The translations under genes were made by a program, and so were the position numbers. Positions 5,332-15,800 of a DNA stretch of 19,968 nt are shown here, piece after piece (the first letter of the stretch is position 1; every line of letters begins with the position of its first letter). The stretch is from CAZIPZ01 sp964541075. GTDB lineage: Bacteria > Acidobacteriota > Terriglobia > 20CM-2-55-15. Location: the NCBI GenBank assembly GCA_964541075.1, contig CAZIPZ010000060.1, positions 1-19,968 of the forward strand, written 5' to 3'. The notes beneath the pieces are model-generated. The model was not told the DNA's origin, searched no databases, and saw nothing but the letters and a program-made list of their open reading frames with translations.

Positions 5332-8300
5332 TCAGCGGATGACGATTCCGAGCGGAGTACCTGTTTCGGATACGAGTTGAACAGTTCCCCGCGAAATCCG
5401 CGAGCTGGCTGCATTCATCAAAATCATTTGCGTGGAATACCCGGAACCGAAGGCAAGATGCGGAATAATGGCGGAACTTGACGGGGGAACGGTTTCGTCC
5501 AAAGCCGGTGTTGTGGTGATCAGAAAATCTGCCCGCGAGTTGTAACGGCCGCGCAGACCTGTCACGGCGAAAGGCGCATCGCTTGATATACGCAGCACGC
5601 CACGGAACGGGCCGGCAGTGTTCTCAAAACCGGGAATCTGGTTCAGGAATCCAGCGAACTGAGCGCCGGCCACGAGTCTGATCGTTCCGACGGGACCGAA
5701 AGATGTACCAGCGAGCGTGTTCAACTCAACACGAAGCGTCATGGCCGCGGCTGAGGCGTTGACGACAGCAACACCAGTTTGGATAAGGCGGTCCTCAGAC
5801 ATCTCTGCATACATCCGAAATGCAGTGTTTGCCCGCGAGGCAGCAACACCAGCCTCCGAAACGGTCACTCCGCCGCGGTTGTAGGAAAAAATCACCACAC
5901 CATCCGGACTGCGACTTCCGCTCGACGGGGTGACATTCACCGATCCGGACTGGTTCACCAGTGGCGATCCTGACGTTCGAAACACGCGCGAACTGCGAGG
6001 AGGCAAACTGTAGTTGAATGTGCTTCCGGTCTGCCCGTTCACGGAAACGCTCACCGGAACCGGTGACGCGGTCGCCGTGCCCTTGCCCATGAACTGCAAC
6101 GCGCCGTTCTGGACCTGGTCTGACGGATTCACCAGCACGACGCGCGTCGTCCACCCTCCCCCATCTGCAAAATGAGGAAACACGATGGCCCCGTCGGTGA
6201 CTGCAATTGGCGACACCGGTAATGTTGTCCTCAGATATTCCCCGCGTTCATTGATGAGCCCCCTTAGGGCAATAACACCTACCGGAACGGTCGAAGTAAA
6301 CGTAAACGTACCGGAAAGGTTCGCGGTTGCGCTGAAAGGAGCTTCATTTAGAAACCCCGTTAGTTTTCCACGAGCGGGCGCCACTGTGGTTCCGCTTCCG
6401 AAGTTGTTGCCGTTCGAATCAGTGAAGAAGAACGACAGAGTGGCCGGTTCGGCGTTGGGATTTGCGATGGCGATCCCCGTGTTCACGCTGCCTGCAACTT
6501 CTGCATAAATGCGACCCGATCTCACAGGGGAACTCGCTGATACACCGGCTTCGCTCACGAGGACTCCGTTCTGCGTATAACCAAAGATCGCCAGACCATT
6601 CGGGGCGACATCGGGAGCGTCCGGCTCAACGATACCAAATCCTACTTTCAGGTCCGCACCGCTTCCATCAGTGATTACGGAAACGGCTCCTTGAGAAACA
6701 CCGTAAGGAAGTGACGTGACCGGCTCTCTTGGTGCATCGATCCGGTCAGCTAACAGAACGATCGCGTCGAAAGGGTCCAACGTCAGGCTGTCTGTCACGG
6801 CAGCGCCGCTATTCACACCGGGCGCCTGTGTGCCTCTGATTCTGCGAACGCCGGTCCGGTTCAAAATGCCCGCAAGATCCGCCCTTGTGAAGGTGTGCGA
6901 CTTTTTCAGCGGATTCACTAACACGAAACCATTTTCAAAATCCCGCCGCCATGGGCCCGCACCGTCTTCGATGACTTGAAGATTATCGATCGCAATCTTT
7001 CCACCACCGTTATAAATGCCTAACTCGAGTACCGAAGCAGTGGCTGGCGCGGCGACAGTCAGCGGCATGTTGATGGCGCCGCTATTACCCGCGACAATGC
7101 CCACAGCGCGCGATTGATCGCATGGGACACCGCTCGCGCATACGCTCACTCTGAACTCGTCGTCCAGCGTTTCGAAGATTCGCCAATCCAGGCGAACCAG
7201 GTAGGTCTTACCAGCATTCAGCTGTAACGCGCCGGCTCGCGTTCTGACACTGACGATCCCGACTTTGGAGTGATCCGGATTATGGAGCACGAGGCTTCCA
7301 CTCCCGGCGATGACTTCATCCACGGAGTTGGTCACCGAAACAGCACCCGACGCCGACAAATTCGACGGCAGCGAACCCGAGTCGAAATCTTCCCGCAGAA
7401 TCGTGGGCCCGCCGGGCGCCAGTTCAGTTGCCGAAGATAAAGGTGCGCCGAGATAACCTTTGTGTTGTCGATCCTGAACCGCAACGCCCTTTTCATTTAC
7501 CGACATTTCATCGAACCAGTACGGCGCGCTCGAAGCACAGCACAGCGTGTAATAGTAGAAGCCGTCGTCGAGGAGCGTCGTCCCGAGAACAAGTCGCTGC
7601 CTGGCAATATCGGCCGGAGTCGGCGTCAGAAACGGTCCGGAATAGCCGGCATAAGTGCCTCCACACCCATTCACGATGTTCGTTGATGGGCGGCGCGTTG
7701 TCGCTTGAACCACTCGGTAGGCATCGAACGCGCGCCTCCAGCCAGCCTCACTTTTAGAAGTGCTTCCCGGCGGCTCCCACGCCATATTGATGCACTCAAT
7801 TGCATATCCGTTGATGTGAGGGGCCAAGGTTGACTCGGGTTCCCAGCCGGCATTGCCCATGAAGAGCGCGGTATCGCCGACGATACTACGAAGTTTTCTG
7901 AGAAGGTCGATCAGTCCGGCACTAACCCAGTCCGTAATCGCTGCGGGTGTCTCATCGCGAAGCCCGTTCGAGTTAAAGTCGGCGTCGATCAGAGCGGGAT
8001 TTCGACGGTTCGGAAGGACTGGATTGATTCTGGCGTACAAATTGTCGGTGAAGAAACCGTCCCAGATTCCCGAACGAAAAACTGTGCGTGTGAACCAGTC
8101 GACCACGTAATCCGCATATGTCTCGCCTCCAACTACAGGGCTATAACGGGTGAGGTTCATCTCCCGCAAGAAATGCGGCGCGTCCGTACCCTGAACGTCT
8201 TTTCCTTCCGAATTCTTGACGTACCAAGCATCCGCAACTCCACGCCAGAACCGGGTAGGCAACGAAACGACGGCGGTACTTGGAAGCGGAGGCGTGGTCG

Positions 8301-9105
8301 CTGGACCATCCACAAAGCTCTGGCTGGGCACAATGACCGCATTCGGATTCAATTGACGAAGCCGCCGAATGCTATCGGTCCCGATTGCGTCGAGAGCTAA
8401 ACCGGCGATCACATCCGCAAAGGCGAGGCCGTTTTCGACTTGTTCAACCGAGTAGTAATACGGCTGCCCTCCACCTAGCCCGGATGAAGCCGTGTAGTTT
8501 GGATTACCGAAATTCCAGGCCCCCAACCGCGGAAAAGGAAGGGACTCCAAAATAGAGCGTGACGCGGGCGCCGAAGTCGGCGTCGGTTCCAGACGATAAA
8601 TCACCACATCGTCGATAACGATCGAAACGGCCCGTCCAGCGGCAATGTCCAGCACATAAGAGGCCGAATCGTTCGTTTGGGCTCCCGACGAGAACGTTCC
8701 CACGGAGACTGCATTCCTGAAAAGCGACGGCAGGTAAATTGAAGTTTGCATGTCCCGACTCTCCGGCGGGTGGAGAGACACGAACAGGAAGTCGGTGTCA
8801 TTGCCGGGGCTCAACACGCGATAGCGAAGCTCCACGATGTAGTTCGTGTTCGGCTGCAGGCGCCAAACGGCGGGATCGGTTGAAACACGCGCAGGGCCGT
8901 TCAGATGAAGGGATGCTTTTCCCGATAGCACCATCGCCGGATCAGTGACAATAGGCGCGCCATCGAGGAAAATGCCTGAACGCGCGCCCGTCTCGAAGTT
9001 TTCAGAGTAGATCGGGATCCACTGACCTTTCCATCCCAACAGCTGAGCGGTGGCTGCCGGTGCCAGAGCCAGCACGCAAAAGATGAGCCCGCATAAACGG
9101 ATCAT
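5332..9105 (-). CDS. Large secreted glycosidase-like protein with C-terminal beta repeats
   Basis: 1257 residues from ATG at 9105. Residues 1-21 (MIRLCGLIFCVLALAPAATAQ) are a signal peptide. About 22-180 look like a carbohydrate-binding beta-sandwich. About 185-560 look like a TIM-barrel glycosidase of the hypothetical GHL15 type ('GAWNFGNPNY', 'WDGFFTDN' at 348-355 with possible catalytic D349/D354, 'ALFMGNAGW', 'GFYYYT', 'KGYLGAP'). A second beta-sandwich follows to about 720, then 'FENGFVLVNP', typical of the barrel's C-terminal cap. The last 440 residues hold two similar modules (GLAIFGYTQNGVLVSEAGV / GVVIFSYNRGGVTVSEAGV; GIAIANP / GVAVVNA) common in acidobacterial surface proteins. In-frame starts at 9141 (ATG) and 9180 (GTG) exist; none has a clear Shine-Dalgarno. 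It probably acts outside the cell on a polysaccharide; the substrate is unknown. Confidence 0.75.
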   Translation of the reverse strand: MIRLCGLIFCVLALAPAATAQLLGWKGQWIPIYSENFETGARSGIFLDGAPIVTDPAMVLSGKASLHLNGPARVSTDPAVWRLQPNTNYIVELRYRVLSPGNDTDFLFVSLHPPESRDMQTSIYLPSLFRNAVSVGTFSSGAQTNDSASYVLDIAAGRAVSIVIDDVVIYRLEPTPTSAPASRSILESLPFPRLGAWNFGNPNYTASSGLGGGQPYYYSVEQVENGLAFADVIAGLALDAIGTDSIRRLRQLNPNAVIVPSQSFVDGPATTPPLPSTAVVSLPTRFWRGVADAWYVKNSEGKDVQGTDAPHFLREMNLTRYSPVVGGETYADYVVDWFTRTVFRSGIWDGFFTDNLYARINPVLPNRRNPALIDADFNSNGLRDETPAAITDWVSAGLIDLLRKLRSIVGDTALFMGNAGWEPESTLAPHINGYAIECINMAWEPPGSTSKSEAGWRRAFDAYRVVQATTRRPSTNIVNGCGGTYAGYSGPFLTPTPADIARQRLVLGTTLLDDGFYYYTLCCASSAPYWFDEMSVNEKGVAVQDRQHKGYLGAPLSSATELAPGGPTILREDFDSGSLPSNLSASGAVSVTNSVDEVIAGSGSLVLHNPDHSKVGIVSVRTRAGALQLNAGKTYLVRLDWRIFETLDDEFRVSVCASGVPCDQSRAVGIVAGNSGAINMPLTVAAPATASVLELGIYNGGGKIAIDNLQVIEDGAGPWRRDFENGFVLVNPLKKSHTFTRADLAGILNRTGVRRIRGTQAPGVNSGAAVTDSLTLDPFDAIVLLADRIDAPREPVTSLPYGVSQGAVSVITDGSGADLKVGFGIVEPDAPDVAPNGLAIFGYTQNGVLVSEAGVSASSPVRSGRIYAEVAGSVNTGIAIANPNAEPATLSFFFTDSNGNNFGSGTTVAPARGKLTGFLNEAPFSATANLSGTFTFTSTVPVGVIALRGLINERGEYLRTTLPVSPIAVTDGAIVFPHFADGGGWTTRVVLVNPSDQVQNGALQFMGKGTATASPVPVSVSVNGQTGSTFNYSLPPRSSRVFRTSGSPLVNQSGSVNVTPSSGSRSPDGVVIFSYNRGGVTVSEAGVAASRANTAFRMYAEMSEDRLIQTGVAVVNASAAAMTLRVELNTLAGTSFGPVGTIRLVAGAQFAGFLNQIPGFENTAGPFRGVLRISSDAPFAVTGLRGRYNSRADFLITTTPALDETVPPSSSAIIPHLAFGSGYSTQMILMNAASSRISRGTVQLVSETGTPLGIVIR

Positions 9106-9570
9106 GAACACAGTGAAATTCCTAGTTACGTTCGAAGTCATACCGTAAGCACCATAGCTGAACCGAACACAAAACGCCACGTAGTGGTGCTGGTTTCAGC
9201 CGTTTCGGGACTCAAGATGGAGGAATTGCGGATTTCAGAACGGGACTAGAAAGAACGAAGCGATATTGCGTCATGTTCTGTCAGCTCGTGTCGTTAGAAC
9301 GGCGGGCAACAAGTTGCCGGATGCGGCGATTCTCCCCGTGATCGCATTGCTGCTGTGGATGCTGTCGGGAGTGTATTCCCAGGTTTCGAACAATCTTTCA
9401 CATCCTTCGTCCTGACTGTATGGACCGTTCTTCACTTTGATCCAGTATGGCGAAGGTTTATCGGTCGCCCGGTATGGTGAAATCCTTCCGCTTGCACACA
9501 ATATCCCCCGACATCCATCGCAACAACGCGGCGCCCGATTGTTATAAGATAGCCCTTTCGGGAGGCTTCC
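9106..9570. other. Divergent intergenic region
   Basis: It separates the glycosidase-like gene (minus) and the small secreted protein (plus). TATAAG at 9543-9548 could be a -10 for the plus gene, without a good -35. Frames here are antisense shadows or lack a ribosome site; I see no RNA gene. Confidence 0.4.
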
Positions 9571-10212
9571 TTGTCGCGAATAGCTCTGTTTGGCGGTTTG
9601 CTCGTATGCCTTGTGTGGGCGCAATCCAAGGACGGGTTTACGCAGAAGCTGGCCCGCGTTCGCGAACTTAGAAGCATTCAGCTGTCGCAGCTCTCGAACC
9701 TGAAAAGCACCGACCTTCAGGTATACGGCCTGCAAGTGGGGACTCCGCTGAGCCAAATCAAGAGGCGTGTGGCCACATACGGATTGCGCGTTGCCGGGTC
9801 GGAAGACGCCATCGGCTTGTTTGCCATTTCCAAGGCCGTGCCGCCCCCGGGTATCTATTCCGGAGTAGATGCATCTGTTGAGGACGGCGCGATCTCCTGG
9901 ATTCGGATTATTTCCAAGACCCGAATGAACGATCCGCGCGATCCTCAGACGCTCTACGTCAGCAGAATGCTGCCGGAACTGCGTTCCTTCTTCGAACACT
10001 ACTCCGATGAGGTGAGGCTCAAGGTTTTCGGTCCGACTGAAAGGAGCCTCAATGTCGAAAGCGGATCATTCCGCCAATACCTGTATGACTATCCCGAGCG
10101 CGGCATTCAGTTGGATGTGTATGCATGGGTGGAGAACGGTGCGTGGCGCGAAGAACTCGCCCAGTTCCGGCTCTATCCACCAGACCCAACTCAAACAACG
10201 AGCACACCATAG
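9571..10212 (+). CDS. Secreted hypothetical protein, 213 residues
   Basis: I do not recognise this family. The start is TTG at 9571, chosen because GGGAGG (9560-9565) lies 5 nt upstream and the product then opens with a signal peptide (MSRIALFGGLLVCLVWAQS). The mature part has 'LQVYGLQVGTPLSQIKRRVATYGL', a helix-turn pattern like small periplasmic proteins that sense or bind by a 'G-x-P/T-x-x-x-I/V' motif, and a C-terminal region with alternating hydrophobic residues. It ends 7 bp from the converging MFS gene. Probably periplasmic or lipid-free secreted. Confidence 0.7.
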   Translation: MSRIALFGGLLVCLVWAQSKDGFTQKLARVRELRSIQLSQLSNLKSTDLQVYGLQVGTPLSQIKRRVATYGLRVAGSEDAIGLFAISKAVPPPGIYSGVDASVEDGAISWIRIISKTRMNDPRDPQTLYVSRMLPELRSFFEHYSDEVRLKVFGPTERSLNVESGSFRQYLYDYPERGIQLDVYAWVENGAWREELAQFRLYPPDPTQTTSTP

Positions 10213-10219
10213 AAAGACA

Positions 10220-11482
10220 TCAGACTGCGGACGTCGGACGCTCTTCTCGCGACGGATTTGGACGTACGGTGCGGAACTGCATCAGCAGCAGAAGGTCGTA
10301 AATGATCTTGAGCGCTCCTCCTATCATTAACGGCCATCCAAAAGCCGATCGTTCGAGGAGAGCCCCTGCCAGAAAAGGTGAGATTGCACTGGAAAGACTG
10401 CGCGGAACGTTCGTCATGCTCGCCGCCGCGGCGCGCTCTTCCACGGGCGTAACTGCCATTACGTAAGATTGACGGGCTGGAACGTCCATTGACGATAGTG
10501 CGGATCGCAACAAAAGAAACAGTACAGCCAGACGTGCATCCGAAACCATCGCCGCCAGAATCAAAAACAGATTGGCCGGGATGTGTGTAAACACCATCGT
10601 CTCAATAAGACCAAAACGGATTGCGAGACGCGGCGACGCCAATTGGGATAATGCAGCCAGGATTCGGGCGGCAAAGAAGATGGCGCCGGCTGTTTGAAGC
10701 GACAGCCCGAACCGCATGAACAGCCAAAGCGATAGCAGCGAGTCGATAACGAAGCCGCCGCCGAACGAATCCAGCGCGAACAACGCAGTCAGCCGTAGCA
10801 CGATAGAACGGGATCGACTGAGCGGTGCGTTCCGAACTGAATCCACAATTGTGTTTTTGAGATGCATACTCTTATATAGCGCGAAGATGCCTACCGCCGC
10901 GGATGCATAGAGCAGAAAGCCCGCTTGAAATGCATGGATGGTGTTCCAATGAAAATAGCGCGCTGCCGTTTCCGGAACACCGCTGATCAACGCTCCCAAT
11001 GCGCCTGCGAATGCTCCTCCAAAACTGTAGAGTCCGAAAAGAGCAGTGCGGTCGCGCGACGCGGACTCACCTGCCAGGATCGACTGCTCTATCGGTAGGA
11101 AGATGCTGACGTCAGCCGAACTTGGATTCAGCGTGCCGATAAACGCAATGATCAGGAGCGGCCAGAACTCTGTGACCGCAGCGAATCCGGCGCCCGTAAA
11201 TACCATCAGCATCGCTGCCCCAAATAGAACGCGACGCGGACTCAGACGATCTGCTGCCAATCCAACCATCAACGTCAGCACTGCCGATCCTATAAGCATC
11301 GCGGTCACAAGCATTCCGATTTGGAGCGCCGAGAAGCCGAGCAGCTTCAGATAAGCGGCGAGATAAATACTGATGAATCCGTCGGCGAAACCGCGCAGCA
11401 TGCGGGCTGCAATAAGGCGGGAAGCGTCTGCAGTAGCGGAGGCGGGAAAAATCATGGAGAAACCATTTCGAATCGAAGCCAT
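10220..11482 (-). CDS. MFS transporter
   Basis: 420 residues, almost entirely hydrophobic segments, about 11-12 by eye. The loop after the second segment reads 'GLAADRLSPRRVL', the standard Major Facilitator motif A (G-x-x-x-D-R-x-x-R-R). 'LFGLYSFGGAFAGALGALISG' is the glycine-rich fifth segment, and 'RQSYVMAVTPVEERAAAASMTNVPRSLSSAISP' resembles the loop before segment 11 of drug and sugar efflux members. It acts in the inner membrane as a proton-coupled carrier; the substrate is unknown. ATG 11482 and ATG 11455 are both possible starts and neither has a clear ribosome site. A small hairpin (CCTGG 11504-11508 / CCAGG 11516-11520) lies upstream. Confidence 0.85.
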   Translation of the reverse strand: MASIRNGFSMIFPASATADASRLIAARMLRGFADGFISIYLAAYLKLLGFSALQIGMLVTAMLIGSAVLTLMVGLAADRLSPRRVLFGAAMLMVFTGAGFAAVTEFWPLLIIAFIGTLNPSSADVSIFLPIEQSILAGESASRDRTALFGLYSFGGAFAGALGALISGVPETAARYFHWNTIHAFQAGFLLYASAAVGIFALYKSMHLKNTIVDSVRNAPLSRSRSIVLRLTALFALDSFGGGFVIDSLLSLWLFMRFGLSLQTAGAIFFAARILAALSQLASPRLAIRFGLIETMVFTHIPANLFLILAAMVSDARLAVLFLLLRSALSSMDVPARQSYVMAVTPVEERAAAASMTNVPRSLSSAISPFLAGALLERSAFGWPLMIGGALKIIYDLLLLMQFRTVRPNPSREERPTSAV

Positions 11483-11684
11483 TGGTGAAAAATAGTGTGT
11501 TTGCCTGGTGTATCGCCAGGAATAAACTGAACGCCTGTTATCCAGGGAACTGGATCACGACGCACGCGTTGCGAACTCCGCTTGCGCTTGTTAAGAGAGC
11601 CGCAAGGGAAGAAATTGTAGATGCTGCGGAGACCGCCGAGCCTATCAAGCATAAGTGTCCGGCGGGGCATTCGAAGGAGGAAAA

Positions 11685-12176
11685 ATGACGAGCAAGGTGA
11701 ACCCCATTCCGGAGGGATTCCACACGGTCACTCCGTACTTGATCATCAATGGAGCGGCGTCTGCCATGGAGTTTTACAAGAATGCGTTTGGCGCTCAGGA
11801 GACATTTCGCATGGCGATGCCGGACGGAACCATTGCACACGCCGAAATCAAGATTGGCAATTCTCATATCATGCTCGGTGACGAACCATCCGGTCCCATC
11901 TCACCAACTTCAGACCATTCGCGTTTCAGAGGACCAACTTCAATAGGCGCCACCACGGCCGGCATTTGTTTATATGTGGAGGACGTAGATTCCATGGCTC
12001 GCCAGGCAGTAGCGGCTGGCGCAAGAGAACTCCGCCCTGTGGTCGACCAGTTCTATGGAGATCGTTCGGGCACTTTCCAGGATCCGTTTGGTCACATCTG
12101 GACCATCTCCACACGCAAGGAGAACCTGACGCCGGAGGACATTGCCAAACGCGTCCAATCATCTGCAGCGCATTGA
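11685..12176 (+). CDS. VOC family (PhnB/glyoxalase-like) protein
   Basis: 163 residues. AAGGAGG (11674-11680) lies 4 nt before the ATG, which sets the start below an in-frame upstream one. The fold is a paired beta-alpha-beta-beta-beta: 'VTPYLIINGAASAMEFYKNAFGA' at 15-37, 'AHAEIKIGNSHIMLGDE' at 51-67, 'GICLYVEDVDSMARQAVAAGA' at 93-113, and 'GDRSGTFQDPFGHIWTIST' at 125-143. This pattern is that of PhnB-like proteins, many of unknown reaction, in the cytoplasm. Usual family length is about 140-165, so it is complete. It converges with the methyltransferase gene, 8 bp apart. Confidence 0.9.
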   Translation: MTSKVNPIPEGFHTVTPYLIINGAASAMEFYKNAFGAQETFRMAMPDGTIAHAEIKIGNSHIMLGDEPSGPISPTSDHSRFRGPTSIGATTAGICLYVEDVDSMARQAVAAGARELRPVVDQFYGDRSGTFQDPFGHIWTISTRKENLTPEDIAKRVQSSAAH

Positions 12177-12184
12177 AAAAAGTT

Positions 12185-12802
12185 TTAGCGGCTTGATGTT
12201 TTTTTGAAGGTGATCATGAACTGACGCTCAAGCAATGTGTCTTCACGGTCCAGATCGAAACCACTTTCCTTCAACATTCGAATAACGGACTCCTTCGCGA
12301 TGCTGTGACCCTTGTCCCCTTCATGGGGCGGGAAGTCCACGATGCACAATAGCGCGCCGGGACGCATCGCCTTCTTGAGTCCGTCAAGCATCGGACCAGG
12401 ATGGGTGAACTCGTGGAAGGTATCGACGATCAGCACGACGTCCACGCTCTCGGGCAGAAGCATGGGATCGGTGCGGGTATTTCTAATGACGATCACATTC
12501 CGCAAACCACGTTTTTTCGTTTCCGCTTCTAAAGCAGCGATCGCAGCGCGGTCGATATCGAGCGCCCAAACGCTTCCTTGTGGGCCCACGCGCTTGGATA
12601 GGATGTAAGTAAAGTATCCGGTCCCGGCGCCCACATCGGCGACGGACGATCCCTCTTTCACGCCCAGCCGGTCGAGAATTTCATTTGGCTTCTGCCATTG
12701 ATCGCGGGCGCCATCGGATTCGTCTTGGACCGGTTGAGCGTCGCAGGTCGCAGAGAAGAGAAGAACAAAAAGAAGGAAACGCAGAATCAAAAGATGCCGC
12801 AT
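12185..12802 (-). CDS. Exported class I SAM-dependent methyltransferase
   Basis: 205 residues. Residues 1-22 (MRHLLILRFLLFVLLFSATC) form a signal peptide; the Cys is not in a standard lipobox. 'RDQWQKPNEILDRLGVKEGSSVADVGAGTGYFT' holds motif I (D57, G-x-G) of class I methyltransferases; 'VWALDID' is the acidic residue that holds SAM ribose, and 'VDVVLIVDTFHEF' and 'MRPGALLCIVDF' are later motifs. The substrate is unknown. The ATG has no ribosome site and sits 2-3 nt after the U-tract of a terminator (12805-12867), so expression of this gene is uncertain; a GTG at 12847 is an alternative start lying inside the terminator loop. Confidence 0.85.
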   Translation of the reverse strand: MRHLLILRFLLFVLLFSATCDAQPVQDESDGARDQWQKPNEILDRLGVKEGSSVADVGAGTGYFTYILSKRVGPQGSVWALDIDRAAIAALEAETKKRGLRNVIVIRNTRTDPMLLPESVDVVLIVDTFHEFTHPGPMLDGLKKAMRPGALLCIVDFPPHEGDKGHSIAKESVIRMLKESGFDLDREDTLLERQFMITFKKTSSR

Positions 12803-12804
12803 AT

Positions 12805-12867
12805 AAAAAACCGCGAACCGCACGGACTTTGCGGATTGCACATCCACATTATCCGTGCGTTCGCGGT
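12805..12867 (-). terminator. Intrinsic terminator after receptor gene A
   Basis: On the minus strand, 16-17 bp arms (12852-12867 and 12810-12826, one bulged base) enclose a 25-nt loop and are followed by six Ts. It lies 24 bp past the receptor stop codon and abuts the start of the methyltransferase gene. Confidence 0.85.
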
Positions 12868-12891
12868 CTTAGGGAAGAACTTCCCTTAAGC

Positions 12892-15800
12892 TTAGAACGT
12901 GTACTTCAGTCCGAGTTGCATTTGACGCGGGGCCTGCGCGAACTCGATGGTTCCGAAGGTTGCCGCGTTAAATACGGTTGCGGGAGGTACGAAATTCGCA
13001 TGGTTGAACAGGTTGTACACTTCCCAACGGAGCTGAATGTCTTTGCCTTCCTGAACCTTGAACCTCTTGGAGAAGTTCATGTCCACGCCGTAGTAGGCCG
13101 GTCCCACGATGCTTCCACGCGACGCGTTCCCGAATTGGCCGCGCGCCGGAATGACGAAAGCCTCTCTGGGCCAGAAGGAGACTCGAGGATCGATCTTACC
13201 CTTGTGCCGCGCATCTCCGATGATATCGGGCCGGTCCGCACGGCGTCCGGTTCCGCTATTGTCGGTGGATAGAGTCGGGGTCAACGGAACGCCGCTGTTC
13301 ATGCGGACGATTCCGCCGGCTTCCCAGCCGCCCAGCACCTGGCCGGCAATACCGGTCAAGCCCTTGCCCGGAAGCGGATAAACGAACGTGCCGGAATACC
13401 GATGTCGCATGTCTTCCGCGCCGAGGCCACGTTCCGCCTTCAGGTTGTAGCAATCGCGGCAAGCGCCGACGTTATCTATGTATTTGGCCCAGGCATAAGA
13501 GTGCAGCATCGTCAATCCGCTGGAGCTGCGGCGCTCGACGCGCAACTGCAGACCATGGTAGATCGAGCTTCCAATGCTTTCCTGATAGCTGATGGGTCCA
13601 AACAACGGATACGGGAACACGCCGTTGATCGGCTGATTGATGTCGCGTGTGCCCGGAATCTTCGTGCCTTTCTTTCCGACATACGCAACGTCCACGACCA
13701 CGCCGCCCGGAAGTTCCTGTTGAACGTCCAGGTTCCAGTGGCCGGTGTATTCGGTGACCAGATCCCATGCTGCGGTCGGCACCTGAATCGCGCCGATCGG
13801 ACCGCTGCCCGGAGGACCGAATGGTTGTTGCGGCGTCGCGCCCGGCCACGGATTGGCCAGAGTCGCGCCCTGCGCGCGGGTGAAGCGCTGGTTCAAACCC
13901 CACGGAGCAAGCTGATAGGAGTCGCAGAAGCAGACATCATCGATGTTGTAGAAGATGCCGTATCCGCCGCGAATCACTGTCGTTGTCGCGCCGCCCGGCG
14001 ACCAGGCAAAGCCCAACCGCGGAGCAAGATTGTTGTAGTCGTTCTGGTAATAGGAATCAGCTGTCTCAAAAAGCAAGGTCGGATACAGACTCTTGTAGAG
14101 ATCGATCGAAGCCTGATACCGCTTCTCCCAGCCATCGACCAGACGAATGCCGCCTCTGCCGCCGCCAATGGTCGGATCAAAGGAGGACAGGCGTTGGAAC
14201 TTTTCGCCCATCGAGTTGTTCAATTCCCAGCGCAAGCCGTAATTGAGCGTCAACGTGGGAGAAACCTTCCAGTCGTCCTGACCGAAGAAATTGAACGACC
14301 AGCGATCCGGATAGGCCGTTGTCGGCGATCCCGGAACCGGAGGTTTGCGCTCAGTCGTGTCCGGCAGTCCCAACAGGAAATCCGCAAACGGGTCGCCGGT
14401 GACCGCGCCGTTGAACGTGAAAATGCCTCCCATATCAAAGAACCAACGGGAGCTGGACACGTATTGATGGAATCCGTCCACGCCGAACTTCAGAGCATGG
14501 TTGCCTTGCAGAACCGACACGTTATTGGATCCCATGTGGTTGCCGTCCACGCGGGTCTGCTGCGTTCGTGCGCCGAACGGAGCGTAACCGCTGACGGAAA
14601 TGCGCGGAATGCCGAACAGCGTTTGGCCCTTGATGGCGCCCGGGCTGTAGTCGTTGGCGGTTCCGAAAATGCCGTGTTCCTGAGCGTAGTTCTTGTCCGC
14701 CAGGAACGGTTCCCGCAGCCGGTAAGAGCGTCCCATGCCGATGCGGAATTCATTGATGACCTTCGAGGAAATGGACCAGACTTCCTGAACCGAGAAGATC
14801 TGGTTTTTCAGTTCACCCTTTTCCATGAAGTTGGGAAGCACGGGCCGGGAGAACGTCCATTCGTTGAATTTCTCGAAGTGTCCGCCCCACGCCACGATCA
14901 ACTGGTGCGACGGGCCGAAGTTGGTATTCACCTTGAAGTTCGGCAGGTTGTAGTTGTCGGGCTCATCCATGATGCCGACCGCGTTCGACACCGGGTTGTT
15001 GTTGACATAGGTTCCCAGATCGTAATACTTGCGGAAACCCAGCGCGATCGGGGAGATCCGATTGGCCGGAATCTGACCGTTCGGGAACGGCTGTCCGGTT
15101 TGCGGATCGCGGATGGTCTTGTTCAACTTTGACAGGTTGCCCGACCAGAATTCCGGAAGAGGGATTGTGGTGCTGGACGTGCGCGTGTACTGCTGGCGCT
15201 GTCCCTGGTATCCGGCAAAAAAGAACAGCTTGTCTTTGATGATCGGCCCGCCGAACACTCCGCCGTATTGATGGCGGCGGAACTCGGACTTCGTGGGTTC
15301 AAAGAAGTTTCGGGAATCCAGATTGTCGTTGCGTGTGAATCCGAAAACCGCGCCGTGGAATTCATTCGTCCCGGTCTTGGTCACCGCATCCACCTGCGCG
15401 CCGGAATAACGGCCGTATTGCGCGTTGTAGTTCTGCGTTTGAATCTTGAACTCCGCCACTGCGTCCACGTTCACGCGAATGACCGGCTCCATCGTGATGG
15501 CGGCGTTTCCGTTCACGCCGTCCAGAAGGAACTGATTGTTCTTTTCAGCCAGACCGGCGGCGACGAAACCACCGCGATCGGCAAGGTGCGAACCCGGGCG
15601 AGGTGCGAATGTACCCGGAGTAATGTATGCCAATGATGAGAAGTTGCGGCCGTTGAGCGGCAGATCCAGAATCTTGCGCTCGTCCACCACCGTGCCGACC
15701 TGCGAACTGTCGGTCTGAACCACCGGCGCTGCGCCGGTCACTTCGACGACTTCACTTACTGATCCGACTTCGAGCTTGAAGTCGATGCGGACACGGGCAT

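Noticed and set aside
9271..9999. 242-residue minus-strand frame
   Set aside because: It is antisense to the secreted protein at 9571-10212, which has a ribosome site and signal peptide.
13402..15132. 576-residue plus-strand open frame (and its twin at 16984-18714)
   Set aside because: It is antisense to the receptor barrel, rich in Arg/Val/Ala from codon bias, with no domain or ribosome site.
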